Shown: positions 11,010-23,100 of the stretch, in pieces
Layout: the number at the start of each line of letters is the position of its first letter
Position numbering within the stretch: position 1 is the first letter of the stretch
The notes under the pieces: model-generated
The model's input: only the letters and a program-made list of their open reading frames with translations
Database searches by the model: none
Told to the model about the DNA's origin: nothing
Assembly (NCBI RefSeq): GCF_026151205.1
Contig: NC_087073.1
Location: 11,811,578-11,875,577 of the forward strand
Direction of reading: 5' to 3'
DNA length: 64,000 bases
Source: Bolinopsis microptera
Lineage: Eukaryota; Ctenophora; Tentaculata; Lobata; Bolinopsidae
Position numbers and translations under genes: made by a program

Positions 11010-11415
11010 CGATGAACAACCTCCTGTCAGGTCTTTTGGACACGCGTGAAAATTTATATTAGTTTACCGATCTGCCTCAGCTCAGGTTTAGCAACTAAAA
11101 AATTGTTAATAAAACGTATTATATATTAGAAAACGTCACTGCTTTAACGCGCATTTTATGCTTGCATCGGTTCGAGATCGCAAAACGCGCGCCGAGTTGG
11201 ACGTGACTCGTCGACGGTATTGAAAAAATATAATTATATTACCGCAATCAATTTTTAATTATTGATCATGCAAAATAGGAAATTGAAACTAGTGAAAAAA
11301 GCGCCGTGCATAAAAACTTGCTTGCCAATTTAACATTTCAATCGTTATTTATTTTTTCAAATCCCTTAAATTAATCAAAAAGAAGCAAAATCAAACAATA
11401 ACTTAATTATATTTT

Positions 11416-11525
11416 GTATCACGTGGTGACCCCCACGGTCGCTTCACTATAGTCTTCACTATAGTCTTCGACGCTACAGGGGAAGCCGCGCACTTCGTGC
11501 GCGGCGGGTCATACAACGTATGACA
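11416..11525 (+). repeat. GC-rich hairpin repeat, copy 2
   Basis: It has the same module order as copy 1, with compensating change inside the hairpin (GCGCACTTCGTGCGC) and the same TCATACAACGTATGA palindrome. Confidence 0.8.
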
Positions 11526-11944
11526 AATTATATTAGTAAAACAAAGATTGTTAATTGAGTATATGGAAAAAATTGTTATTTTATACAGGAACATTTGACC
11601 ATTCATATTATGTTTTACCATATATTAAAAGTGTGCGTTATCTTTTAAATAAAGCATGCTTTGTGTTGCTTAAGCAACACAATATTAGTTAAATTGTAAA
11701 ATATACATTACATAAATATTTCAAATCAAAGTTTTTTTCCGGGTATATATATATATATATATATTGATTTAAATTAATGCAATGTAAACCCTTTTCAGCT
11801 CGGCAAGGCCCGATGATGCATTGCGTTACAACTTCACAAAGCCAGGTGTATAGGCGTACTACGTGACGCGCTTGTTTCACAAGCGGTCGCGCGCTACTGC
11901 AAGCGAGTGGGCTCTGGTTAGAGCAAGGTTACAACCGGACATAC

Positions 11945-13000
11945 CGCTTTCAGTATTTTTTCATTCCAAAATCGTCCAAAATCTCTTTTTGATGATTTCC
12001 CATTTATCATTACTGGGCCGCGCTAATCCTGTCATTCCGCTTTCGTTTACCAACATTAAAGCCTGGGGTCCTCAGGTAAGTTTATCAAAGCTTTCTTTGG
12101 TAATAAAACTTTGATAACGTCAATCGTGTTTTGTGCAATCCTCATCGACCTTGTAAGATGGTCATTCAAAAAAGTTCAGCTTCAAAATAGTGAAATGTGG
12201 TTGGCGGAAAACTGAAATTGGAATATATTTTACCGGTAGAACATATTCAAACATCTTTTTGGAGTTTTCTCCGGGTATACTGCTTCCAAGTTCCAATACC
12301 TTGATGGTGACTTGTGTCACTCTCACCGAGGTCTCAAAATCTCACGGATCGGTCACTGGTCAAAATTTCAGTAAAAACCGCGAAATTTCAGTCAAGGGGA
12401 CGGAAGAAAGGCTCCTCTACAAAAATCTTCCAAAATCTCTTTTTGTATTTTGGTGATTTTCCGTTTATCAATAGAACTTTGAGTACCTCAATCGTGTCTT
12501 GTGCCATCCTCACACAGGCGGGGCTAAGTGCAAAGAAACTGCTGCTCACTGCTGCTCACTGATGCTCACTGCTGCTCACTGCTTCTGTCAGTGAGCAGCA
12601 GTTAGTAGCAGTGAGCAGCAGTGAGCAGCAGTTAGCAGCAGTTTCTTTGCACTTAGCCCCTCCTGTGCTCAGTGACCTTGTAAGAAGTGGCATAACAAAG
12701 GGCCCCACCTACCCCGCTGTGGGGGGGGGAGGGGCTCAATCTTAGGGGGCTGGGGGCACCAAATCTTTGTTTGAATGTGGGACAATTTCGAAAAACTTAA
12801 CTACAATACTAGCAAAACAGTGCGTTTTGCTCTAGAAAACACGCACATATTTTACCAATGTATCCTCTGAAATCATCTAATTTGTTCAAATTCAGGGAGG
12901 GGCACCAAAAGGCAACATTATGCCACTGCTTGTAAGATGGTCATTTAAGAAAAATTCAGTCGATAAAGTGAAATTTGTGTCATGGAAAGCTGAAATTTGA
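11945..13000 (+). repeat. diverged ~330-bp dispersed/tandem repeat units
   Basis: Recurring blocks include TTTTCTCCGGGTATACTGCTTCCA, given here only by its ends TTTTCTCC and TGCTTCCA, then CCTTGATGGTGACTTGTGTC, CGGTCACTGGTCAAAATTTC, CTCAATCGTGTCTTGTGCCA, and GTGACCTTGTAAGATGGTCA. The same blocks in the same order occur at 16555-17055. No coding sequence seen. Confidence 0.7.
12513..12667. mobile_element. 155-bp hairpin MITE with CTCA target duplication
   Basis: The ends CACAGGCGGGGCTAAGTG and its near reverse complement (CACTTAGCCCCTCCTGTG) are followed inward by GCAAAGAAACTGCTGCT and GCTCACT repeats. Almost the whole element folds on itself around about 12588. CTCA is duplicated at 12509-12512 and 12668-12671. 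The related repeat unit near 16836 reads CCATCCTCAGTGACC without the insert, so it preserves the empty site. Confidence 0.85.
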
Positions 13001-13269
13001 ATTACGGTTGCCAACCGATATTATCGGCCGATAATTTTCCAAAAACGTTATCGATTATCTCAATAATTTTCGAGAATTATCTCGCATCACAACCAATTTT
13101 TATAAGAATAAAATAGCATACATTTGACATATTTTTCTAATCTGTTTCTTTGTTTGTAGAGTAAAACCCCAGTGCAATCATAATTTGCAGTGTGATGGTA
13201 TGCTGACGTGCTGTGTAGTGTGTATGAATTTGTGGCAGTGAAAATTGAAATGTTGCGTTATCGCATCTA

Positions 13270-14296
13270 CCTTACTCGGGAATATTATAGCGGGTTAATT
13301 TATGAATGGGAAAATTAATGACAGGGAAAAATATGGTGGACTTTCCCAAAACCCGCCAAATTATCCCGGTCATGAATTTACCGGTGGCCGACCTTTCAAG
13401 TTTTTTTTCAGAGGTCAACAAATTTTCAACCGAAATTTCTGTTTTTTGTTACTTGTTAAAGAAGTTATTTCAATTTACAGTTATTGATATTACTCAGAAG
13501 TAGAAAAAAAGACACGTCTATTTAAAGGAAAATAAATCTAAGCAATAATAAGTCAAATCTTCATTAAAGCGTATTCTCATTCTCATTATCGCTAATGTCC
13601 CCTCCATTATCATTATTGATATCCCCCTGCTGCTGACCGTCAAATTCGAAGTCGTATTGTTGTCTTAACAAGACTTTCATTTTGTCCGCTAGTGGGGCTA
13701 CTGCTCTGAAGGTCAGCCGGGGCTTGATTTCCTGCCCACCGCTTGGTATTGGGGAACGTCTTGGCTTTGCATCTTCAACTGCTCCAGTAATCAATCCACC
13801 GTGGACCATGAAATAGTGGCACAGTTTACTCACTTCTACCGGGATGTGGCCACAAGTTACTTTAATGGGAAAAACTCCCTCTTTCTTTAGTCTACACACT
13901 GCACACGAGAAGCGATCAATCTTTAGCGACTCAGCTGATGTCTCTCGCTCCACTGTTTTCTTCTATAACATATAAATTGTTTTCTTCTCTACGATTCACT
14001 GATTCATTGGCAAGAGAAATGAGAATCACGGTCCATCCTGAAATCTGATTTCTATAACCAAATTGTGATTTTATAGCAACAGCCAATAAAGTTACAGCCC
14101 TCCATCCACTGCTTCAAAAGTCTTCTCTAGCACATATGAGACTTCAGGTAAAATATGATGATCACCACCCCCTTGGAACCCCATAATCTGACTCAGCGGG
14201 TTTTATTATGACTGGTAAAATTTTTGACCGGGAAAAATATGGCGGAATTTTCCAAAACCCACCACTTTATCCCAGTCATAATATTCCCGAGTAAGG
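13270..14296. mobile_element. 1.03-kb TA-flanked TIR element (Tc1/mariner-type ends) carrying a HIRAN-like ORF
   Basis: CCTTACTCGGGAATATTAT at the left end and its reverse complement at the right end are flanked by TA (13268-13269 and 14297-14298). Subterminal stretches GGGAAAAATATGG recur near both ends. A 121-bp deletion derivative with the same ends lies at 33158-33278. No transposase is seen; the interior holds the minus-strand HIRAN-like ORF. Confidence 0.8.
13567..13953 (-). CDS. HIRAN-like domain ORF inside a TIR element
   Basis: This is an uninterrupted 129-codon frame. The first half reads DRFSCAVCRLKKEGVF, then CGHIPVEVSKLCHYFMVHGG, ITGAVEDAKPRR and GGQEIKPRLTF. That is the core pattern of HIRAN-like proteins (D+YAVAV...VGHVP..+S..C..F...GG.I...V.G+R......G+EVPC...F) that are numerous in cnidarian and sponge genomes. 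The C-terminal 45 residues are acidic and Asn/Gln-rich (GDINNDNGGDISDNENE). The usual N-terminal strands of the domain seem missing or lie in another exon. Whether it is expressed, or is just cargo of the mobile element, is unknown. Confidence 0.5.
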
Positions 14297-14340
14297 TAGT
14301 TAAGTAGGTGGCTCGAAGGTTGTATGCTCAGACGTAGTTA

Positions 14341-15933
14341 TTGTTGTTTGTTGAAGCACAGAAACGAACTCAGACTACATTGACTGTTAAACCTGTTGGA
14401 GCTTGCTGTGTAGTATGTTGGAGTGATAACTGCAATGCAGTGAACGAAGTTTTGGATGACTTGGAGCTACGTAATCTAAAACTGGATGCAGGGGAGACTG
14501 AATTAGTTAAGGGGGGGGGACAATGGATATTTTTTTGTGAAACTTGATTTCGAGATAGCAGTTGACCAACAAACTAGGATCAGTGACCTAACTTTTGAGG
14601 GGGTCTCGGATCCGAACCACCAAACGGTGCCCGCGGGGCAGCCACGCCCATATTTGGTCCAAATTAGGCCCAATTAAGCCAAATACCCTGAACATGCCCA
14701 AAACCAAGATTTTAGGTGCTCTAATTGTAGCTAGTGGTCTCCTGAACTCGTATATGAAATTGCATCAAGATTAGACAAAAAATGACTGAGTTATGGGCCA
14801 AAAACCATATGCCCATATTTGGGCATACGCACCAAATTTGGTAGATTTCGTCCCATAAATTGGGCAAATATCAATATTTTTGAATGAAACTTACTTTATA
14901 AGAAAGGTAAGCCTAAACTACATATTCTCTGTAAGTTATAGCTTTATATCTGTTTAAATGTGGATACTAAGGCGAAAAAACCACAAAAAATGAACTAAAT
15001 TGCCTGTATCTTGGTTCGCGATATTCGCGGAATTGATCTCATTAAAATTGTAACAACTCAATCAGTTTTCAAAATTTTTGCATAAAATTTTCGGAATCGA
15101 CTCGAAATCGCATTTCCACCTTATTTTAAGAACAGATTTTTGATTTAGGCCTCAAAAAAAATTTGGCAACCAAATTCTGAATTTTTCCGGGAAAATTTTG
15201 GAATTTGGCCGCCAATTTTTTTTGGAGGCCTAAATCAAAAATCTGTTCTCAAAATAAGGTGGAAATGCGATTTCGAGTCGATTCCGAAAATTTCATGCAA
15301 CAATTTTGAAAACTGATTGAGTTGTTACAATTTTAATGAGATCAATTCCGCGAATATCGCGAACCAAGATACAGGCAATTTAGTTCATTTTTTGTGGTTT
15401 TTTCGCCTTAGTATCCACATTTAAACAGATATAAAGCTATAACTTACAGAGAATATGTAGTTTAGGCTTACCTTTCTTATAAAGTAAGTTTCATTCAAAA
15501 ATATTGATATTTGCCCAATTTATGGGACGAAATCTACCAAATTTGATGCGTATGCCCAAATATGGGCATATGGTGTTTGGCCCATAACTCAGTCATTTTT
15601 TGTCCAATCTTGATGAAATCTCATATACGTGTTCAAGAGACCACTAGCTACAAGTAAAGCACCTAAAATCTGGGTTTTAGGCATGTCAGGGTATTTGGCT
15701 AAATTGGGCCTAATTTGGACCAAATATGGACGTGGCTGCCCCGCGGGCACCGTTTGGCGGTTGGGGTCTGGGACCCCCTCAAAAGTTCGGTCACTGGTCC
15801 TAGTTTGTTGGTCAACTGCTATCTCGAAATCAAGTTTCACAAAAAAATATCCATTGTCCCCCCCCTTAAAGACATTTATCAAGACTATCAAGACTGTGTA
15901 AAAGAGACAACAATCTCGCTCAAGCAGAAGTGA
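14341..15933 (+). pseudogene. unrecognised ORF split by the TTAA palindrome
   Basis: Removing the TTAA element and one TTAA joins ...RNLKLDAGETELVK (up to 14506) in frame to DIYQDYQDCVKETTISLKQK (15867-15930), an open frame of about 85-90 codons. I do not recognise the protein. It may be part of an older repeat or a lost exon. In-frame stops follow at 15931. Confidence 0.3.
14511..15865. mobile_element. 1,355-bp palindromic TTAA element (fold-back MITE)
   Basis: TTAA occurs at 14507-14510 and 15866-15869. Between them the two halves are inverted copies over essentially their full length: GGGGGACAATGGATATTTTT opens the left side and its complement closes the right, with a centre near 15185 (GGCCTCAAAAAAAATTTGG versus CCAATTTTTTTTGGAGGCC). 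Differences between arms are few. It has no coding capacity of its own; apparent ORFs are mirror images. A TTAA duplication points to Kolobok or piggyBac mobilisation. Confidence 0.85.
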
Positions 15934-16550
15934 TTATTCAGTTTATTGACAGCTGGAAAAGATAGAATCGCCACTTTCACGAACCTTTCTTGAAGTTGAT
16001 AGGCTACATACACGATATGTTAAGAGAAAGAACCTTAACTTCGTATGGCTGGTAACGTTCTACTCGGACACTGGTATTCAAGATGCAGATGTATATCAAG
16101 AATACAAAATGATCACGAAGTCAACCTTGATACTTAACTCTAAGTCTCTGCACAAGCGATTGTTCAAGCAGAAAGAGACAAACAGCAAAAGTAGTGCAAG
16201 TTGCAACGACTGGTCCTCAGGACAATTCGACAATGGTAGCCAGGATATATACCCTTGGTCGGGAGATTGATCTATTCACAACTGACCCAGCTAACTTTTT
16301 TGAATAAACTTGAATGATTATTCGTTAGATATGCTGATTGCTGATTATCTACATTGTTATGTCATTTTGTAACTTTATAATAATGATGTTACAAGGTAAC
16401 ATACTACATAGCATAGAAGTATAATTAAGTATGCAGAGTGCACAAATATTGCTTTCATTATCTTACCAAATTTATCACTGATAACCTATGTTATTGCAAT
16501 AATTATGAAAATATTATCGATTATCGTGATAAAACAATTGTACCAATACG
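15934..16550. other. no gene seen
   Basis: Short frames only; no repeat with a clear boundary was found. It leads into the ~330-bp repeat family that borders the TFCP2-like gene. Confidence 0.4.
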
Positions 16551-16554
16551 ATAA

Positions 16555-17055
16555 TGACAACCATAATTCGAATATGTCCTACCGGTAAGACATATTCAAA
16601 ATTTTCATTGCATCAAAGTTTTCTCTCCGGATATACTGCTTCCAGTACCTTAATGGCGACTTGTGTCACTCTCATAGACCTCACTGTTCGGTCACTGGTC
16701 AAAATTTCAGTCGGAACCGCGAAATTTCGGTCAAGAAAAGCTCCTCTTCAAATATCTTCTAAAATCTCGTTTTGTATTCTGACGATTCTCCGCTTATCAA
16801 ATCTTTCTTTGGGAACCTCAATCGTGTCTTGTGCCATCCTCAGTGACCTTGTAAGATGGTCATTTAAGAAAAATTTAGTCAAAACAGTAAAATTTGGGTC
16901 GCGGAAAGCTGAAATTCGAATATTTTCAAAGTTTTCTCCGCATATACTGCTTCCAGTACCTTGATGGTGATTTGTGTCACTCTCACCGAACTCACTGATT
17001 GGTCACTGGTTAAAATTTCAGTCAAAACTGCGAAATTTCGGTTAAGGAGACGGTC
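16555..17055 (+). repeat. ~330-bp repeat family, second cluster
   Basis: It carries the same ordered blocks as 12220-12700, with one complete unit (about 16555-16855) and a partial second (about 16856-17055). It ends about 50 bp before the first codon of the TFCP2-like gene, so any promoter there is embedded in or next to this repeat. Confidence 0.7.
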
Positions 17056-17107
17056 AGCAAAGTTTCTATTTAAAAGATTATGAACATTACGTTCAAATAA
17101 TTTTAGG

Positions 17108-20100
17108 ATGGCTGACTGGAAGGATAATGATGATCTTCCAATGCAAGCAGAAAAGACGTTTTTTAGTCACCCAATTGATAACTTGGATTTGTAAGTAGCC
17201 CTAAATACAGTTCTTTGTTCACAAAAAGTTAATTATCCCCCTTCATCATAAGCAGTTATTGATATTGTCCAGCTTGATGCTTTTTCTGACTACATTCTTC
17301 GTATTTATTCCATGAATTGTTCTCAAGTCTTAATCTAAAGAATCACTCTAGGTTTCTTCAAACCTTGTAGCAAGCTTTTAAAACTTTTAATATTTCAGGG
17401 ACCCTTTCCACTTGGAATCGAATGGACAGATAAGCAACTGTGACATGTACGTTAAATCATAACCCGATGTAAAATATAATATCATGAAGTGAATGATTGA
17501 TAGATGAACCATTTAGATTTCCAAGCTCAGTTGTCATTACAAAGTTCGAGTTTCAGGAATACAACTTTGTATCTACCTTCAGCTACCAAAAGCAATGTTT
17601 ATCTCTGCACCTTGTAGCATCATGACAATAATAACAAATCTTCAGAGATCAAACAGACTCGTTCAGTATCAGCACTCTTAAAGTAGAGCTTGGAGAACTA
17701 CAAGAGGTGCAGGATGACAAGAGTGAAACCAAGGAGGATATCGCTGCAAGGTAACTGCAACTGGAAAATCATTATATTATTGTTTTATCATTGACCAATT
17801 AAATTTCATCTAAAGAAATAGCGAGTTTATTATCTGTCGACATACGCATGACTTGATATTTTCTATTTTAGATTTTCCTACATCATTGGAGCCCCACAAT
17901 CACTATCAACGAAAGAAAGCCAGAATAACCTGACGTATTTCAACAAGGGGCAAACCTATGAAATGACATTCAAATGTAACACTCCAAACCTTTACTGTGG
18001 TTACATGATTGAGGTAAGTGTTTTATCTCCTAGCATCATATGGTAATTGTTGCTCAACTTATACGTTTATCTAATTATAGCACAGTCAATGTTATGAAAG
18101 CTTTAAAATGATTCGTTACTGCTGTACTGTTTGCCTTATATAGTAGTTTTACCTTGACATTACCTTATATGGTAGTCTCATAAAATTCTTGTAACTTCCA
18201 GTCAAATGTGTTACTGCGACTCCAAGAAAAGAAGCTACAAGCCAAGGAACGAGAGATGTTTGATCAGTGGAACAGTGAGAACAATTGCAGACTTCTTGAA
18301 GCTGGTATGCCTGGTATTCAGTTCACTTGCTCATTGGTTGCTTCCAAGATACTATTCATGTGATCTGTTTACCATCATGTCATAAGTAGTCCGCGGACTG
18401 GGCGGGCTTTTTGGACACTGCCATAATATATAGTATTGTTGAAAGTATTAAAATGTATATACTTAAAAAACCTATTCACTAAAACTTGCATGATGAATAC
18501 GAACCCCCTATTATAAATTTACAATTATTGTACTTTACTTTATTATAAGTTTAAAAAGTATTGTATTTTACTTTATCAATTTATTTATTGCTAAAAGAAG
18601 CCCACTGTGTTGCAGTAAGCTCTACATGTGTAAATACAGAGTCAGTAACGAACGATACTCTCAATCCTAACAGTGTACATGTTGTTTGGAATCCTGCCAA
18701 GGTTGGCTCTCTCTTTATCAAGGTATTTGCTGTCTTCAAACTATGTTTTATTGCCAATTTCATCTTTGTGATGAGGTCTGTGTTTAATGTTTACGGGAAC
18801 TACAATAAAACCGCAATTGAAGTGTTCTAGAGAAGCCAGAATTATACATTCTAGTGTATCACTTGTTTTCACTTGTTTTTACTTGATTTCACTTGTTTTC
18901 ACTGTTGGAGATGTAATATGTTTTTTTTATCTAATCCGTGTTTTTACAAGGTGCTTATTAAAAGCACTTAAAGCTAAGCTAAAGTACGTGACGTCAAATA
19001 TTCAACAACATATTTTTGACATTGAATTCTTTCAACCGCAGGCATATCGAATATCGAAAAAGTACAAGTAAACGTTGTAATTTATAACATTGTATAATTC
19101 CACTGTAATACTCTGCACTGCCATATTCAGCATTTATCATACACTACTGCACAGTGCACGTATCTAATAAATCCATCTTTTTACAGAATATATAATATGT
19201 TAATATATAATATGTTAATATTGTATGAGGCAGCACTAGTTGAAGAAGCGGAGGATTTCCATAACACCCTTAGACAGGCTATGAATGATGTGCCAGCGCA
19301 CCACCTGCTGATCACAGAGGGAGATATGAACGCCCGGCTTGGAAAGGAGAGTGAAGAAGATTCCCGTTGGTACTTTCATACTCGTACCAATCGGAATGGA
19401 GAGCTACTGAGAGACACTGCCCTGGAGTGCGATATGGAAATTACCAATATCCGCTTCAGAAAGAAGGTCAACAAGAGGTGGACCTTCTTATCCGATGGGA
19501 CACTTAACAAAGGTCAGATTGACTATATCCTCATACGGCGGAAGTGGAAAAACTCATTAAAGAACACTGAAGTTTACAACACTTTTCAGTCGTTGGGATC
19601 TGATCACAGAGTTGTAGTGTGTAAGATCAAAGTTAGCTTTAGGAAAGGACACAGGCCTCCGAAAAAAGTTAACTATGATTATAGTGCCCTGAAGTCGGAT
19701 GGTGAGCTTCAAAATAAGTATGCAATTGAAGTTCGGAATAGATAGATGACATCGATAGTCAGTAAAACTCTGAACAAAATGTTGCTGAACAGGATGAAGC
19801 CAAGTCTTGAGGAAGTTTTAAGGGACAACCAGAATGGCTTTAGACCTGGGCGCTCTACAACATCGCACATCCTTGCTCTACGAAGAATTATGGAGGGTGC
19901 TAGAGCCAAAAATCTTAAGGCCACCATGGTTTTCATAGATTTCAAAAAGGCGTTCGATAGTGTGCATAGAGGTTTGCTCATGAAGATATTGAAAGCATAT
20001 GGCATACCAGAAGCCATAGTGCGGCTCATTGAGGGTATCTACACGAGCACAAAGGCTAAAGTAGTTACAGCCGATGGTATAACAGAAATTTTTGATATCC

Positions 20101-23100
20101 TGGCTGGAGTACTGCAAGGAGACACTCTTGCCCCGTACTTGTTCATTATCGTGATTGACTATATCATGACAGTGTCTATAGACGATGATGACTCGGACTC
20201 TGGGTTCACTCTCAGGCCTGCACGGAGTAGAAGGATTGGTGCCGAAAAGATCGCAGACGTCGAGTTTGCAGATGATGTTGCCCTTATCACTGATACCATT
20301 GAAGGGGCAAAACTACTCCTGGACAGGCTTGAGAAAGCAGCACTGAGTGTTGGGCTAGCCATGAACGGCACTAAAACTAAGTTCATGACTCTGAACATGA
20401 CAGAGGAGGCGAGTAGTCTTAATAGTTGTTCTGGAAACCAGCTGGAAAAGGTGACAGACTTTGTTTACCTTGGAGCTTGGATAGCAACAACAGAGAGGGA
20501 CCTGCGGGTCAGGAAAGCTAAGGCTTGGGCAGCCTGCCACAAGCTGAAGAAGATGTGGAAGTCTGACCTTAGAAGAGGACTGAAGATCCGTCTATTTGTT
20601 GCTACTGTGGAATCAATACTTCTTTATGGTTCTGAAACGTGGACGCTGACAGAGCAATTGAAGAAACGCATTGATGGCTGCTACACTAGAATGCTAAGGA
20701 TGGCACTTAATGTGGATTGGAAGCAGCGAAAAACCAACAAAGAAGTCTATGGCAACCTACCGAGAGCAACCATGAAGATCCAAGAGCGCAGGATGCGACT
20801 AGCAGGCCATATCCACCGGCACCCAGAACTAGTCGCAAACCGCTTGCTACTCTGGGAACCAACTCATGGGGTGCGGAGTAGGGGGAGACCAGCCATGACC
20901 TATGTTGATAGCCTACGAGCTGACACGGGTCTCAACGACACTGGAGAAATGGGCGGACTTATGGCGGATAGAGTTTTATGGAGACAGCGCATCAATACTC
21001 GGACGCTGAAGCCGCCTTAAGTCAAGTAAGTCATATTGTATGTATAATGTACTATCTAATATATTAATATAATAGTGGGGATTGGGAGGAGGTGCAAGTT
21101 TGTGACAGGATTGTAGTATTCACAAATCAAATCCCAGCATAACCACCACGTGTCATTACCAATACCAAGTGACTTTTTAACAGACCACTTAGACAAAGCA
21201 TCCTCCCGGCTCCCGCCTACATTTCAATGATTGGTTTTGGACAATGTTTAGCACCTTAAATTACTAAGGATTTTATTACCGCTATCTTAAGAGCTAACAG
21301 AAAGTCTCTGTCGCAACCGCAAAGTTTGAGTGTGTCAAATCCCTGTAATTAACATGGTCGCCTGACATTTGACAGATCGCTGTAATTAGCATGGTCACGT
21401 GATGGCACACGTGATGGGTGTGATTATTGGGAACTGTTTCTGATTTACCCAATTTGGTGGTGATGAGAAAAGTTTGTGTCATTCAGTCTGTAAAAATACG
21501 TCAAATTGTTTTAATTTTTTAATTTTTTAATGGTCAAAAATAACTTAAATATCAACCAAGATGCTTAATTTCAGTACCATTGGGTCAGATTGTTAATTAA
21601 AATTATTTTGCTTCGGTTGTTTTTTTCCTTACCATCTTGATTTAAAACTTGGCAGTGAAAAGTAATTAATTAATCAATTCAACAGGTCCACTGTCTGAGC
21701 GGCGACTTCACAAAAAGGAAGCACAGCGGGGAAAAGGGAGTGCCGTTCTTACTATCTGTGGACACGTACATTCACAAGACAGAGAAACCTAGCCGATACC
21801 TCGGAACTTCTGCGTGTGTCCTGAAAATATTTCAGGTATGTTTTTTGTAAATAATTCTAATACATAATTTTGTGAGGTAGTTTATTATTATTGATCGGTA
21901 ACATTCCTTTGAGAAATTTACTTCCTCTAGTATAATTAGTGAGGACATCGTCATGAGCTGATTATCATCATATTTGGAAGTTTGAAAGTTTTAGATATTA
22001 TGCAATAGTAAGTGTGGCGCTTGGCACAACCTTGCAAAGTGACAAACAAACTGTACTTAGTAGTGTTTGAAGGAAGATGTCCTAGTGCCTACAGAAAATA
22101 CTGTGTAGATCTGGATAGTGGTTGGAAGGTGAACCATATTTGTGATAGAGATTACACTATCAGCTCCCAGACCAATCAGAACATCGGATCACTATCACGT
22201 GTCAAAAAAATACATAGTTCATCACCCCACGATCTATCATGGATTTATTTAACTGTCCATTTTTATCTCTAAAAAGGGGTATCCTTATCGTTCAGAATAA
22301 AGGTGCAGAAAGAAAACACAGGAACGAGACAAAACAGGTTTCCAAACTTACTGAGGAAGAGAAGGTAACAACTATTCACAATCCTCACTAAATGTTTTGA
22401 AATTTCTTCATTTTACTAGTCATTATAGTGCTGTATAACTTATCAGACGTGTAATCAGTACCAATTACTAATTAATTTCAGGGCCAGTTAGCGAATCCGT
22501 CCGATGTAACTCATTTGAAGCCCGTGAGTTTTTACCCTTCTCTAACAGTGCCCTGACGGGCTTCTCCATTAGAATTTCTATAAGCTCATACCCAGCATAA
22601 TTAGTGACTAGTGAGTGTTATAAGTCAGAGTTCAGTTTCTCTACTCAAATCCCTGGCAAGATAACCAGGCCAGGATCACACCAGCTGTCCGGGATCACAC
22701 CAGCTGTCCGGGATCACTCCAGCTGGCCGGGACCAATCCAGCTGTCCGGGATCACTCCAGCTGTCCGAGATCACTTCATCCGTCCGGGACCAATCCAGCT
22801 GTCCGGGATCACTCCAGCTGGCCAGGATCACTCCAGCTGTCCGGGATCACTCCTGCTGACCGGGATTACTCCAGCTGTCCGGGATCACTCCAGCTGGCCG
22901 GGATCACTCCAGCTGTCCGGGATCACTCCAGCTGTCCGGGATCACTTCAGCTGTCCGGGATCACTCCAGCTGTCCGGGATCACTCTCGCTGGCCGGGATT
23001 ACTCCAGTTGGCTGGGATTACTCTAGCTGACCGGGATCACTCCAGCTGGCCGGGATCACTCCCGCTGGCCGGGATTACTCTAGCTGGCCGGGATTACTCC

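Larger units (their letters stand above)
10640..11940. other. non-coding, repeat-rich, no gene seen
   Basis: It contains two copies of a GC-rich hairpin repeat (10892-11009 and 11416-11525) and a (TA)n run at about 11743-11764. The rest is AT-rich with only short ORFs that look like chance. Confidence 0.5.

Noticed and set aside
15589-15933. ORFs on both strands near the right arm of the palindrome
   Set aside because: Mirror images within the TTAA fold-back element; only the 15867-15930 part lies outside it, and it belongs to the interrupted frame.
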